The notes: a model not told the origin generated them from the sequence alone. A stretch of DNA of 64,000 bases from Buchnera aphidicola (Anoecia corni) (GCF_964056675.1 NZ_OZ060371.1:1-64000), one strand, 5' to 3'. Positions 51,371 to 61,160 are shown, counted from the first letter of the stretch. A program made the numbers and translations.

Positions 51371-53218
51371 CTAGTCGTCTAGAAAACTACGCAGTAACTC
51401 AGATCTACTAGGATGCCTTAATTTGCGTAATGCTTTAGCTTCTATTTGTCTAATTCTTTCTCGTGTTACATCAAATTGTTTTCCTACTTCTTCTAAAGTA
51501 TGATCAGTGTTCATGTCTATTCCGAATCTCATTCGCAAAACTTTAGCTTCTCTTTCTGTTAATCCAGATAATATATGATTAGTTGCTGATTTTAAACTTT
51601 CAGACGTTGCTGAATCTAGAGGTAATTCTGAAGATGTATCCTCTAAAAAATCACCAAGATGTGAATCGTCATCATCTCCTATGGGTGTCTCCATAGAAAT
51701 TGGTTCTTTGGCTATTTTTAAGACTTTTCTTATTTTTTCTTCTGGAATAAACATTTTTTTTGACAACTCTTCTGGAGTTGGTTCTCTACCAAATTCCTGT
51801 AAAATCTGTCTAGAAATTCGATTAAGTTTATTAATTGTTTCTATCATATGAACCGGAATTCTAATAGTACGAGCTTGATCAGCAATAGATCTAGTTATTG
51901 CTTGTCTAATCCACCAAGTAGCATATGTTGAAAACTTATATCCTCTTCTATATTCAAACTTATCAACTGCTTTCATTAACCCTATATTACCTTCTTGTAT
52001 TAAATCTAAAAATTGTAAACCTCTATTTGTATATTTTTTTGCTATAGAAATTACTAATCTTAAATTAGCTTCTACCATTTCTTTTTTTGCTCTTTTGGCT
52101 TTTACTTCTCCTATAGACATTTTTTTATTTATACTCTTTATTTCTTCTATAGATAAACCTACTTTTTTTTCAATATCTGTTAATTTTTTTATGAAAAAAA
52201 TTATTTTATTCTCTACTAAAGTTAATTTTTCCGACCAAGATTTATTCATTAAAATAATTTTTTTTAGCCAATCAGTATTATTTTTTCGACTCAGATAATA
52301 TTTAACAAATATTTTTTTTGGTATTTTACATGTTTCAATACATAAATTAATAATATTCTGTTCATAATTTCTAATTAGCAAAACAATTTTTCGAATTCTA
52401 TCTACTAAATACTCAAATTGTTTTGGAGCTAATCTAAATTGTTTGAAAATATCTGACAAATTACGTAATTCTTTAGTAGAAAAATAATGTTTTCTACTCA
52501 TTTTTTTTATAATTTTATCTGTAATAACATTTTGTTGTTTCAAATGATAAAATTTTTCTTTAGCTAATTCCGGATCAACAATATGATACTCTTCTCCATT
52601 GCTCTCTTCTATGTGACTAACATTACTTAAAGAAATATCATTATTTTTTAAAACAGATGGACTATCGCTATGTAACTGTTTAGAATTAGATTGTTCTTCT
52701 AAATTAGAATCTATAAATCCAACAATTACATCTGACAAACGAATTTCACTAGAAATTACTCTTTCGTACTGTTTTAATATATAGTCAACTGACTTCGGAT
52801 ATTTAGCTATAGCTGATTGCACTTCATTAATTCCATCTTCAATTCTTTTAGCAATATCAATTTCCCCTTCTCTAGTTAATAAATCTACTGTACCCATTTC
52901 TCTCATATACATTCTAACTGGATCTGTAGTTCGTCCAACCTCAGATTCAACACTGGACAAAACCTGAGTTACTACTTCAATTGCATCCTCGTCAGAATTA
53001 GAACTATCATTATTTAAAATAATTAAATCATCAGAATCCGGGGCTTCTTCTAACACTTGGATCCCTAAATCATTAATCATTTGTATAATGTCTTCAATTT
53101 GTTCAGAATTCACTATATCATCTGGTAGATGGTCATTTACTTCAGTATAAGTAAGATACCCTTGTTCTTTACCATGAGTCACTAATAATTGAAATTGAGA
53201 TTGTGGATTCGACTCCAT
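51371..53218 (-). CDS. rpoD: RNA polymerase sigma-70 factor RpoD
   Basis: RpoD is the primary sigma factor. Region 1.1 begins MESNPQSQ, region 2 has LDLIQEGNIGLMKAVDKFEYRRG, and region 4 ends in RKLRHPSRSELLRSFLDD. I chose the start at 53218 because the protein then aligns from residue 1 with E. coli and is 615 aa (613 there). An in-frame ATG at 53272 would add 18 unrelated residues. It is the last gene of the rpsU-dnaG-rpoD operon. Confidence 0.97.
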   Translation of the reverse strand: MESNPQSQFQLLVTHGKEQGYLTYTEVNDHLPDDIVNSEQIEDIIQMINDLGIQVLEEAPDSDDLIILNNDSSNSDEDAIEVVTQVLSSVESEVGRTTDPVRMYMREMGTVDLLTREGEIDIAKRIEDGINEVQSAIAKYPKSVDYILKQYERVISSEIRLSDVIVGFIDSNLEEQSNSKQLHSDSPSVLKNNDISLSNVSHIEESNGEEYHIVDPELAKEKFYHLKQQNVITDKIIKKMSRKHYFSTKELRNLSDIFKQFRLAPKQFEYLVDRIRKIVLLIRNYEQNIINLCIETCKIPKKIFVKYYLSRKNNTDWLKKIILMNKSWSEKLTLVENKIIFFIKKLTDIEKKVGLSIEEIKSINKKMSIGEVKAKRAKKEMVEANLRLVISIAKKYTNRGLQFLDLIQEGNIGLMKAVDKFEYRRGYKFSTYATWWIRQAITRSIADQARTIRIPVHMIETINKLNRISRQILQEFGREPTPEELSKKMFIPEEKIRKVLKIAKEPISMETPIGDDDDSHLGDFLEDTSSELPLDSATSESLKSATNHILSGLTEREAKVLRMRFGIDMNTDHTLEEVGKQFDVTRERIRQIEAKALRKLRHPSRSELLRSFLDD

Positions 53219-53254
53219 AAAAGTTTTCCATGCTACTATTATTAATTGATGTTC

Positions 53255-53273
53255 ATTGACAATTATTGTCAAT
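53255..53273. repeat. Palindrome just upstream of rpoD
   Basis: ATTGACAA (53255-53262) and TTGTCAAT (53266-53273) form an 8-bp inverted repeat with a three-base spacer, 37 bases before the chosen rpoD start. Each arm contains TTGACA, the sigma-70 -35 consensus, but no good -10 box follows at the right spacing. It could be a promoter or a regulatory hairpin between dnaG and rpoD. Confidence 0.4.
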
Positions 53274-53412
53274 AATGAGTATGTTTATTCTTAAATAGTT
53301 ATTTATAAAGATAAATTCTATTTTTTTGTATAAAAATTTATTTTTTGAATAATTAAATGAACGTTTAATTATTAAAATATATTCATTTAATAAAAAAAAT
53401 AATTTAAATATT

Positions 53413-55149
53413 CTACGAGTTCCCTGATAAAATTTTACTAATCTCCCATAACATATTTTTTTCTATCCAACATAATCCAATTGTTTTTTCTTTTAACACT
53501 AATTTAAAATATTGTTTTTCTAATGCTTTATTATATACTTTAACTAATAAATCTAAGAAAACTTCAGATATTTTTTTTTCTTCTATCATAAGATCTATAT
53601 GAGATAATTTACTTAATGCTTTAAATTTATATGTTCCTCTATATAATTCAATTAATTGAGCAGTATTTATATTTTTATATAACAAACATATATCTATTAT
53701 TTCTAAAAAAAATATTATTTTTTCAATTTTTGCAATTTTTAAATTATGAATATCAGGAATTATACTAGCCAAATAAGGATTTTGTACTAACAATCCTATT
53801 AATATACGTATATTTGATTGTTTTACGTCTAAATAAAAAATATTATTTTTACTATAACTGTTTTCTCTAAAAAAAATATGTTCTTCTTTAATTCTAGAAA
53901 ACCCTAAAATTGTAAATAACTGATTTTTTACTAAAAATCGTGTTATTTTTCCCGGAATTTTATTTATCAACGGAATAATTTTCTTTATAAAGTCAATTTT
54001 CTGATCTATAGTATTTAAATTTTTTTTATTTAATGTTTGATACAATAAAAAATCAGATAAACTAATAGATTTTTTTATTCTTTTTAAAAACTTAATTTTA
54101 CCTTCTTTTCTTACTAAAGAATCAGGGTCATGCTCTTTTGGGATAAATATAAATTTAATACTTCTATTATCGCTCAAAAAAGATAAAGAACAAACCAAAG
54201 ATCTCCAAGAAGCTATTCGTCCCGCTCTATCACCATCAAAACAATAAATAATGTTATTTGTTTTTTTAAATAATAATTGAAGATGATCATTTGAAACAGA
54301 AGTTCCTAGTAATGCTACTGAATGAAAAATACTATACTGAGTTAATGTAATTACATCTATATATCCTTCTACTACTATTAAGTAAGGAAGATTAGAACTC
54401 ATATAACTAGCTTCATATAAACCATACAAAAATTTTCTTTTTTTAAAAATTATAGTTTCTGGAGAATTTAAATATTTAGGAAATTCAGAATTTATATTTC
54501 TACTTCCTAAACCTATTACTTGCCCATTTTCATCTCGTAAAGGAAAAATAATACGGTTGATAAATCGATCAAGAAATTTTTTTTGATCATTTTTTAAAAA
54601 AATTCCACAATCTAATAACATTTCATTTTTTTTTATCTTTTTTAAAAAAGTATATGAAATATTACTAGAACAACCTAAAATAAATAAATTAATTATTTTT
54701 TTTTTAATTCCTCTATTAATTAAATATTTTAAAAACTTATTATTACAAGATAAAAATATGTTTTTTTGATATACTCTTGTTACAAAGTTCATAACTCGAT
54801 AATATTTAACATATTTAAAATTACTAACTTTTTTTAAGGGTTTTATTGTTAATTCAGAAACATCTACATTATTTATACTAGCTAACTCAAAAATAGCCTC
54901 TATAAAAGTCTTCCTGTCATATGAAATTAAAAAATCAATTACGTTTCCATGAACATGACAACCAAAACAATAATAAAATTGTTTTTCATAACTAACTGTA
55001 AAAGAAGGATACTTTTCAACATGAAAAGGACATCTAGCACTATAATTTCTTCCTCTTTTTATTAATTTTATACGATTTTCTATTATACTAACAATGTTTG
55101 TTTTCTGTAACAATGAGTTTATAAACTCTTTTGATATCTTTTTTTTCAT
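53413..55149 (-). CDS. dnaG: DNA primase
   Basis: DnaG lays RNA primers for replication. The N-terminal CHC2 zinc finger has Cys40, His43, Cys61 and Cys64. The Toprim core has VVEGYIDVITLTQ and CFDGDRAGR. The C-terminal helicase-binding domain is diverged. The length is 578 aa (581 in E. coli). It lies between rpsU and rpoD as in the enterobacterial macromolecular synthesis operon. Confidence 0.97.
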   Translation of the reverse strand: MKKKISKEFINSLLQKTNIVSIIENRIKLIKRGRNYSARCPFHVEKYPSFTVSYEKQFYYCFGCHVHGNVIDFLISYDRKTFIEAIFELASINNVDVSELTIKPLKKVSNFKYVKYYRVMNFVTRVYQKNIFLSCNNKFLKYLINRGIKKKIINLFILGCSSNISYTFLKKIKKNEMLLDCGIFLKNDQKKFLDRFINRIIFPLRDENGQVIGLGSRNINSEFPKYLNSPETIIFKKRKFLYGLYEASYMSSNLPYLIVVEGYIDVITLTQYSIFHSVALLGTSVSNDHLQLLFKKTNNIIYCFDGDRAGRIASWRSLVCSLSFLSDNRSIKFIFIPKEHDPDSLVRKEGKIKFLKRIKKSISLSDFLLYQTLNKKNLNTIDQKIDFIKKIIPLINKIPGKITRFLVKNQLFTILGFSRIKEEHIFFRENSYSKNNIFYLDVKQSNIRILIGLLVQNPYLASIIPDIHNLKIAKIEKIIFFLEIIDICLLYKNINTAQLIELYRGTYKFKALSKLSHIDLMIEEKKISEVFLDLLVKVYNKALEKQYFKLVLKEKTIGLCWIEKNMLWEISKILSGNS

Positions 55150-55178
55150 ATATTATATCTATTTTAATAAAGAAAACA

Positions 55179-55205
55179 TGACCGTACTTTACAAAAGAAC
55201 GGTCA
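55179..55205 (-). terminator. Hairpin between rpsU and dnaG
   Basis: TGACCGT (55179-55185) and ACGGTCA (55199-55205) form a 7-bp stem with a 13-base loop. In E. coli a partial terminator in the same interval limits dnaG expression relative to rpsU. The T-run is poor on the minus strand, so an attenuator or processing site is inferred only from position. Confidence 0.55.
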
Positions 55206-55236
55206 AACTAAATTTACTAAAAAATTTAATAAAAAA

Positions 55237-55452
55237 TTAATACATCCTCAATCTCTTAATATTTTCTCTATTAAGTTTTTTGGACAAACGTTTGATAGCT
55301 GAAGCTTTAGCTCTTTTTCTTTGTGTAGTTGGTTTTTCATAAAATTCTCTTCTTCTTATTTCTGCTAAAACACCAGCTTTTTCACATAATCTTTTGAATC
55401 TTCTTAAAGCTATATCAAACGGTTCATTTTCACGAACTTTAATTATTGGCAT
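55237..55452 (-). CDS. rpsU: 30S ribosomal protein S21
   Basis: S21 is a small, very basic protein of the 30S platform that supports initiation. The 71-aa product (MPIIKVRENEPFDIALRRFKR at the start) matches E. coli over its full length. It heads the rpsU-dnaG-rpoD operon and is divergent from tsaD. Confidence 0.98.
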   Translation of the reverse strand: MPIIKVRENEPFDIALRRFKRLCEKAGVLAEIRRREFYEKPTTQRKRAKASAIKRLSKKLNRENIKRLRMY

Positions 55453-55657
55453 ATTTCAATAAACCTCTTTGAAAACTAAATATATTATAGTTTTATATAT
55501 GAAAAACTAAAAAAATAAAAAAAAAATATTAGGTTAACTGTTCAAAGTAACTATACTCTATCTACATAAATTAAAAAATAAAATATTTAATAATTTAATA
55601 ATTATGTATAATACATATTATTCTTTTAAAAAATAAATAATCTAATAAATATTAAAT

Positions 55658-56686
55658 ATGCGAATCTTAGGAATTGAAACGTCATGCGACGATACAGGAA
55701 TTGCTATTTTTGATGAAAAACTTGGATTAATCACTAATCAATTAAATAGTCAATCTCAATTAAATATAAAATATGGAGGGATTGTACCTGAATTAGCAGC
55801 GAGAAAACATTTAAATGACATTGTACCATTAATTCGTTTAGCATTATACGATATAAACTACAATATTTCTACTATTAGTGCTATAGCTTATACAGCTGGA
55901 CCTGGACTTATTAGTTCTCTGTTAGTCGGTGCCACAATAGGAAGTTCTTTAGCTTATTCTTGGAATATTCCCGTTATACCTATAAATCATATGGAAGCTC
56001 ACTTACTCACTTTTATGATGAAACGATTTAACAATTCTATTAAATTTCCGTTTATAGGATTATTAGTTTCAGGAAAGCATACTCAAATAATAAATGCTAT
56101 TAGTATGACGAATTATAAAATTATAGGTACTTCTATTGATGATGCTGCTGGAGAAGCGTTAGATAAAACCGCTCTTTTACTTGGAATAAATCCTCCAGGA
56201 GGAGCTCAATTATCAAAATTAGCAGCAAAAAGTATAAATACTAAATTTGTTTTCCCTCGACCAATGATACACCATCCTAACTTAAATTTTAGTTTCTCTG
56301 GATTAAAAACACATGCAAAAAAAATAGTTCAAAATAATAAGCTTAACTCTAAAATAAAATCAGATATTGCTAGATCATTTGAAGATGCTATAATAGATGT
56401 ACTGGTATTTAAATGTAAAAAAGCCCTTATCCAAACAGGATATAAAAGATTAGTTATAGCTGGAGGAGTTAGTTCTAATCTAAGATTAAGAATCAAATTG
56501 CAAAAAATGTTAGAAACTTATAGTGTAGATGGAAATTTATACTACGCAGATCCTGAGTTTTGTACAGATAATGGTGCTATGATTGCATATTTAGGTTTTT
56601 TAAAATTCAAAAAAGGAATTTTCACTTCACCAAAAATACAAGTTAATGCTACTTGGTCAATTTCAAAATCCCATATAATTTCATAA
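55658..56686 (+). CDS. tsaD: tRNA N6-threonylcarbamoyladenosine transferase TsaD
   Basis: TsaD is the catalytic subunit for the universal t6A37 modification of ANN-decoding tRNAs. The metal-binding histidines of NHMEAH are at residues 111 and 115, the same numbers as in E. coli. The ASKHA-fold start GIETSCDDTGIA and the later GGVSSNLRLR motif are present. The length is 342 aa (337 in E. coli). Its partners (tsaB, tsaC, tsaE) are not in this window. Confidence 0.97.
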   Translation: MRILGIETSCDDTGIAIFDEKLGLITNQLNSQSQLNIKYGGIVPELAARKHLNDIVPLIRLALYDINYNISTISAIAYTAGPGLISSLLVGATIGSSLAYSWNIPVIPINHMEAHLLTFMMKRFNNSIKFPFIGLLVSGKHTQIINAISMTNYKIIGTSIDDAAGEALDKTALLLGINPPGGAQLSKLAAKSINTKFVFPRPMIHHPNLNFSFSGLKTHAKKIVQNNKLNSKIKSDIARSFEDAIIDVLVFKCKKALIQTGYKRLVIAGGVSSNLRLRIKLQKMLETYSVDGNLYYADPEFCTDNGAMIAYLGFLKFKKGIFTSPKIQVNATWSISKSHIIS

Positions 56687-57345
56687 CTTTTTTTATCTCA
56701 TAAAAATAAATATATGAAACAAATATCATACATTATTTTTTAATATTATCAATAATTTAAATAATATTACTTATTTTGCAAAATATATAAACCATTACAT
56801 CTTTTACACATAAAATAAAAATACATAAAATAATAAACGTTTACTATAACTAGTCACATATTTCTATTTATTTATCAACTTATGTTTAACATATTAAAAT
56901 AGAACTGAAACTAATTTTTCTACTGAACAATAAAATTATATTAAAGTATGTTTTCTAATTTCAAACCAAATTTAATTAAATCACGCAACGTAACTAAATT
57001 AATTTAACTGTTTATACCTAATTGATTTGTATCAATGACACGTTTTAAACTATGAATTACTAATTAAAAATCATTAATTATATTTAATGTAAAATATTTA
57101 AATATAAAATATATATATATATTTCATTGTACTATACATAAATAAAACTACATTATATTTAATAATAAAGTTATATTCATAATTTTTAAACAAAACAATT
57201 AATTAGTTAAATTTTTGATACATCTTATATACTTTAGATTTGAAACATTGTTAATATTTTATTTTTTGTCAAAAATAAAGTTAGACTAAAGATTTATTCA
57301 GTCGTTACTTAAACAAGATGTGACAATAAAAATTTTTCTATAATT

Positions 57346-57389
57346 TTATATAAAGTAAAATTTTTTACAAACAATTTTACTTTATATAA
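57346..57389. terminator. 17-bp perfect hairpin between tsaD and hldE
   Basis: The arms 57346-57362 and 57373-57389 are perfectly complementary with a 10-base loop. It sits between convergent genes and could stop transcription from both. It is 298 bases past the present hldE stop and 659 past tsaD, so it may be the original terminator of longer genes now shortened or lost. Confidence 0.65.
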
Positions 57390-57435
57390 TAAAATACAAC
57401 CAATTATCAATAAGTTATTATTTTCTTTCTGTTTC

Positions 57436-57481
57436 AATATTTAGATTGGTATTAATTCGATAAGCAAATACTCTAAATATT
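57436..57481. repeat. Bulged hairpin downstream of hldE
   Basis: AATATTTAGA at 57436-57445 pairs with TCTAAATATT at 57472-57481. An inner GTATT/AATAC stem (57449-57453 with 57667-like position 57467-57471) continues it after a three-base bulge. The meaning is unknown; it overlaps the short open stretch noted in this region. Confidence 0.4.
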
Positions 57482-57687
57482 TTATTTAAAAACAATTAAT
57501 TTTAATTTTTTATTGTTTTTTATATTATTTATTCAAAAGAAACTGTTTAATACTAATAAAAAAATTTATTATAATATATTTATATTTTATATATTACATA
57601 TAGTTAACTTAAACAAATTAATTAATACATTCAAAAAATAAAAAAAAAAATATTAAAATAATATATAAAATATATTATATATTGCGT

Positions 57688-58626
57688 TTATATAGCATTT
57701 TTTAATTCTTCTAAAGTTAAAGAAGCTGTTCCTGGTTTTTGAACTACTATTCCGGCTGCTATATTTGCTTGGTAACACGATTGCTCTAATGTAAATCCTG
57801 ACGATAATCCTAAAGCTATCAATGCAATTACTGTGTCTCCAGCCCCAGTTACATCAACTACTTTTTTTGCTCGAGTTACAAAATGAACCGGTTTTTTATT
57901 TATTTGCAATAAAGTCATCCCTTCTTTTGACTGCGTTATTAATAAAGCACTAAGCTTTAAATGCATTAATAAATCCATTCCTTTGTTAATTAAATCATTT
58001 CTATTCGAACATTTTCCTACAACAGACTCAAACTCAAACAAATTTGGAGTTAATAAAGTAGCTCCTAAATATTTTAAATAATCATTCCCCTTTGGGTCTA
58101 CTAAAACTAGTACTTTCTCTTTTTTAGCTTGTTTAATAATAGAGGAAGAAAAACATAAAGTTCCTTTATTATAATCTGATAAAATAACTACAGAAACTTT
58201 CTTTAATAAAGGATTAATTATATTATTGAACTTTAATAAAAAATTTTCTTTTATATTTTCTTCGCAGTCTAATCTTACTATTTGCTTTTTTTTTGACATA
58301 ATTCTTAACTTAGTTGTAGTAATATAGTTATTAATTATGCAAGGATGATATTCAACTGTAGTTTTTTTTAGTATATTTCTAATGCTTTTAGCTGATTCAT
58401 CTTGTCCTACTGCTCCAACAAGAATAGATTTTCCTCCAACAGTTGTAATATTATGTGCAACATTAGCAGCACCGCCAACATACTCATAATATTGAAATAT
58501 TTTAAATATTGGAGTAGAGAATTCATCTAAAATGCAATCATTGTTTGTTGTCCAGTATTTATCTAATATAATATCACCAATTACTAAAACTGGAGAATTA
58601 ACAAAATTAAGTAATTTTTTTTTCAT
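57688..58626 (-). CDS. hldE: HldE kinase domain only (heptose-7-phosphate kinase), truncated
   Basis: E. coli HldE (477 aa) has an N-terminal PfkB-family kinase that phosphorylates D-glycero-beta-D-manno-heptose 7-phosphate, and a C-terminal adenylyltransferase that makes ADP-heptose. Here the product is 312 aa and ends at ...LTLEELKNAI, the linker between the two domains. The kinase is complete, with GGAANVAHN near the sugar site and the catalytic VDVTGAGDT near residue 260. The adenylyltransferase is absent from all downstream frames. Either another gene supplies it, the kinase has another use, or this is an early stage of loss of the heptose pathway. Confidence 0.92.
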   Translation of the reverse strand: MKKKLLNFVNSPVLVIGDIILDKYWTTNNDCILDEFSTPIFKIFQYYEYVGGAANVAHNITTVGGKSILVGAVGQDESAKSIRNILKKTTVEYHPCIINNYITTTKLRIMSKKKQIVRLDCEENIKENFLLKFNNIINPLLKKVSVVILSDYNKGTLCFSSSIIKQAKKEKVLVLVDPKGNDYLKYLGATLLTPNLFEFESVVGKCSNRNDLINKGMDLLMHLKLSALLITQSKEGMTLLQINKKPVHFVTRAKKVVDVTGAGDTVIALIALGLSSGFTLEQSCYQANIAAGIVVQKPGTASLTLEELKNAI

Positions 58627-58763
58627 GTATTAAATCCTACTATTATATAGTACTAATTGTAGTTATCTTATATAGATAATATAATAAATATTATTTTCGT
58701 TTTATTAGTCATTAAAAATATGTTAAATCATTTTTTAACCATAAAAATAAATCTTGTATAAAT

Positions 58764-58777
58764 TAGGAATGTTCCTA
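58764..58777 (+). promoter_or_regulatory. Palindromic ribosome-binding site of cca
   Basis: TAGGAA (58764-58769) and TTCCTA (58772-58777) are complementary with two bases between them. The AGGA is the Shine-Dalgarno of cca, and the right arm runs into the A of the ATG. A small hairpin could mask the site, although a two-base loop forces the last pair open. Confidence 0.45.
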
Positions 58778-60027
58778 TGAAAATATATTTAGTGGGAGGT
58801 GCTATTCGTAATTCTTTTCTTAATTTGCCTGTTACAGACAAAGATTGGGTAGTAGTAGGAAGCACTCCTGAAATTCTAATAAAAAAAAAATTTAAACAAG
58901 TAGGAAAAGACTTCCCTGTATTCTTACATCCAATAACTCATGAAGAATACTGCTTAGCTAGAACAGAAAGAAAATCAGGATATGGATACAAGGATTTCAA
59001 TATTGACTATTCTCAACATGTAACTTTAAAAGAAGATTTAATGAGAAGAGATTTAACTATTAACGCTATAGCTCAAGACAAAAATGGTAAATACATTGAT
59101 CCATTTAACGGATTTAAAGATCTTAAAAACCGAGTATTAAAACATATTTCCTCTTCTTTTCAAGAAGACCCTCTAAGAGTTTTACGTGTTGCTAGATTTG
59201 CAGCATCTTTATCTCATTTAGGATTCTATATTGATAAAAATACTATGAAGTTTATGCAAAAAATAGTTTTAAGTAAGGAAATACTATTTCTTACTAAAGA
59301 TAGAATCTGGAAAGAAACTGAAAAAGCTATGAAAACAAATAATCCTCATGTATATTTTAAAATTTTACAAAATTGCTTAGCTTTTCCAATTTTGTTTCCA
59401 GAATTAAATAAAATAATAAATACTAATTTTTTGAAATTTTATTCTTATTCTTTTCTACCATTGTCATTAGAAGAAAATTTATACACATCGTTAGCTTATA
59501 TTGCTAAAAAAAATAATAGTTCACATCTTCGATTAGCCTATATGTTTTTAACTACTAGTTATTATTTTCCTCTCGATTTAATAAAAAATAATCATTGTCT
59601 GAATAAGAGCTTATATATTAATTTAGTAAAAAAATTTTGTATTAGATTAAATTTACCTACAAAAATAAAAAAACTAATTCTTGTGATAATTAAATATAAT
59701 GTTTTCTTATTAAATATAGAAGAAAAATCTTCTTCGTCAATTATAAGTTTTTTAAATACTATTGATGCCTGGAGAAATCCTAATCAAATTAGTCAAATAA
59801 CTTTTTTGATTAAAATATATCTACAATTCATTTATAAAAATTATAATATAAAATTTATCAAAATAAAAAAAAATTATCTACAAAAAATTTATTCTATTGT
59901 TTGTTCTCCTCCTATTAAACTTATATTAAAAAAAGGATATAAAGGAAAAGAAATAAAAATATCTATTAATAACTGGCGAATTAACGAATTAGCTAAATGG
60001 AAAAAAAATAAAAATATAAAAAATTAA
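58777..60027 (+). CDS. cca: CCA-adding enzyme (tRNA nucleotidyltransferase), HD domain degenerate
   Basis: Cca builds and repairs the 3' CCA of tRNAs. The class II nucleotidyltransferase head is intact: GGAIRN at 7-12, Asp21 and Asp23 of the metal site, the RTERKSGYGYK strand and RRDLTINAIA. The body has the DPLRVLRVARFAA segment. The length is 416 aa (412 in E. coli). In E. coli the C-terminal HD phosphohydrolase has His255-Asp256 in HDLGK; here the aligned residues are Leu258-Thr259, and the other HD histidines are also gone, though the following IDAWRNPNQI segment is conserved. Several tRNAs in this window need Cca because they lack an encoded CCA. Confidence 0.95.
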   Translation: MKIYLVGGAIRNSFLNLPVTDKDWVVVGSTPEILIKKKFKQVGKDFPVFLHPITHEEYCLARTERKSGYGYKDFNIDYSQHVTLKEDLMRRDLTINAIAQDKNGKYIDPFNGFKDLKNRVLKHISSSFQEDPLRVLRVARFAASLSHLGFYIDKNTMKFMQKIVLSKEILFLTKDRIWKETEKAMKTNNPHVYFKILQNCLAFPILFPELNKIINTNFLKFYSYSFLPLSLEENLYTSLAYIAKKNNSSHLRLAYMFLTTSYYFPLDLIKNNHCLNKSLYINLVKKFCIRLNLPTKIKKLILVIIKYNVFLLNIEEKSSSSIISFLNTIDAWRNPNQISQITFLIKIYLQFIYKNYNIKFIKIKKNYLQKIYSIVCSPPIKLILKKGYKGKEIKISINNWRINELAKWKKNKNIKN

Positions 60028-60659
60028 AAAAAATAAAAATACTATTTAATTATTTAATGTTAAATATTATTTCAATAATAATATATATAAATACTAAAAT
60101 ACTTAACAAATATACATAATTAATAAATTATACAATTTTTATTAAAACAATAAATTAAAAGATAATAATACATTTATTAATATTTTTAATATATGTATAA
60201 ATCTAACACATAAAACGCATAAAATTTTATGTTTTATATATTAAAAGTAAATAAATGTTATTTATAATTATTTTATTAAAAACACATTGTTAATAATTAA
60301 CAAATTATAATTTTTTAATTAAACTCTAAAAAAACTTTTTTATACGTTTATATAATCTAAAATATATAAATAATAAATTCTATATAACTATATATTATAA
60401 ATAAAAATAAAAAAAATAATAGAAATAAATATATTATACTAATTTTAAAATAGAAAAAACAATACTATTGAAAATATATATACAATATACATTATATTTA
60501 ATAAGAAATATTTGTTTTTATTTTAAAAACAAGTATGTTAATTCTTTCTATAAAAAAATTAACAACAAATTATTGTATTTCGAAACATAGCATATAAAGC
60601 ATATATAGTGCTTTATATGCTAAATATCATTATGGGCAATAAACAAAATTTAATAAAAA
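60028..60659. other. Gene-free region between cca and crr
   Basis: These 632 bases separate the convergent cca and crr. No gene is visible. As I recall, bacA (uppP) lies here in other Buchnera; no trace can be seen. A 14-bp hairpin near the crr end (60588-60622) is the only clear structure. Confidence 0.6.
60588..60622. terminator. 14-bp perfect hairpin after crr
   Basis: TAGCATATAAAGCA (60588-60601) and TGCTTTATATGCTA (60609-60622) are perfectly complementary with a seven-base loop. It lies 37 bases beyond the crr stop on the minus strand, so it probably ends the pts operon. The T-run is weak, but the position fits. Confidence 0.75.
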
Positions 60660-61160
60660 TTACAGTTCAGCAGTCATAATAATTGTTTTTCCTCTTATAA
60701 CTTCTCCATAAATTTTATTTAATTTTTTAATATCATCCATATTAGAAATAACTACTGGGGTCAATACAGATTTAGCAATTTTTTTCAGTAAAACTAAATC
60801 AAACTGAAGAATAGGATCACCTATTGTTACTGATTGTTTTTCTTTTGCTAATTGTTTAAAACCTCTTCCCTTTAACTGTACTGTATCTATACCAAAATGA
60901 ACAAACATTTCAATTCCATCATTTGATTCTACTGAAAAAGCATGCATACTTTCAAATATTTTTCCAATTATTCCATTTACTGGCGATACTATAAGATTTT
61001 CAACAGGTTGAATAGCTACACCGTCTCCAACTATTTTATCAGAAAAAACAGTATCTGGTACTTTTTCAATACCTACTACATTTCCAGAAATAGGAGCAAT
61101 GATGTCAATTAATTTTTTGCTATCAACTTTTTTACTAAAAAATCTAGAAAATAAACCCAT
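60660..61160 (-). CDS. crr: PTS glucose-specific enzyme IIA component (EIIA-Glc)
   Basis: EIIA-Glc passes the phosphoryl group from HPr to a membrane sugar transporter. The phospho-accepting histidine is residue 88 in FVHFGIDTVQLKG, with its partner His73 (His90 and His75 in E. coli). The length is 166 aa (169 in E. coli). It is last in ptsH-ptsI-crr, 53 bases after ptsI. Confidence 0.97.
   Translation of the reverse strand: MGLFSRFFSKKVDSKKLIDIIAPISGNVVGIEKVPDTVFSDKIVGDGVAIQPVENLIVSPVNGIIGKIFESMHAFSVESNDGIEMFVHFGIDTVQLKGRGFKQLAKEKQSVTIGDPILQFDLVLLKKIAKSVLTPVVISNMDDIKKLNKIYGEVIRGKTIIMTAEL

Larger units (their letters stand above)
56687..57687. other. Gene-free region between tsaD and hldE
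   Basis: These 1001 bases lie between convergent tsaD and hldE. They contain a 17-bp perfect hairpin (57346-57389), a second hairpin (57436-57481) and no intact gene. The missing C-terminal domain of hldE would have to lie here, but its nucleotidyltransferase motif is not found. A 25-codon open stretch on the minus strand (57418-57495, ending in two stop codons) contains ...RVFAYRINTNLNIETERK; it might be the tail of an eroded gene, but the evidence is weak. Confidence 0.6.

Noticed and set aside
53219..53272. Longer rpoD with 18 extra N-terminal residues
   Set aside because: The extension has no counterpart in E. coli sigma-70; the start at 53218 aligns from the first residue.
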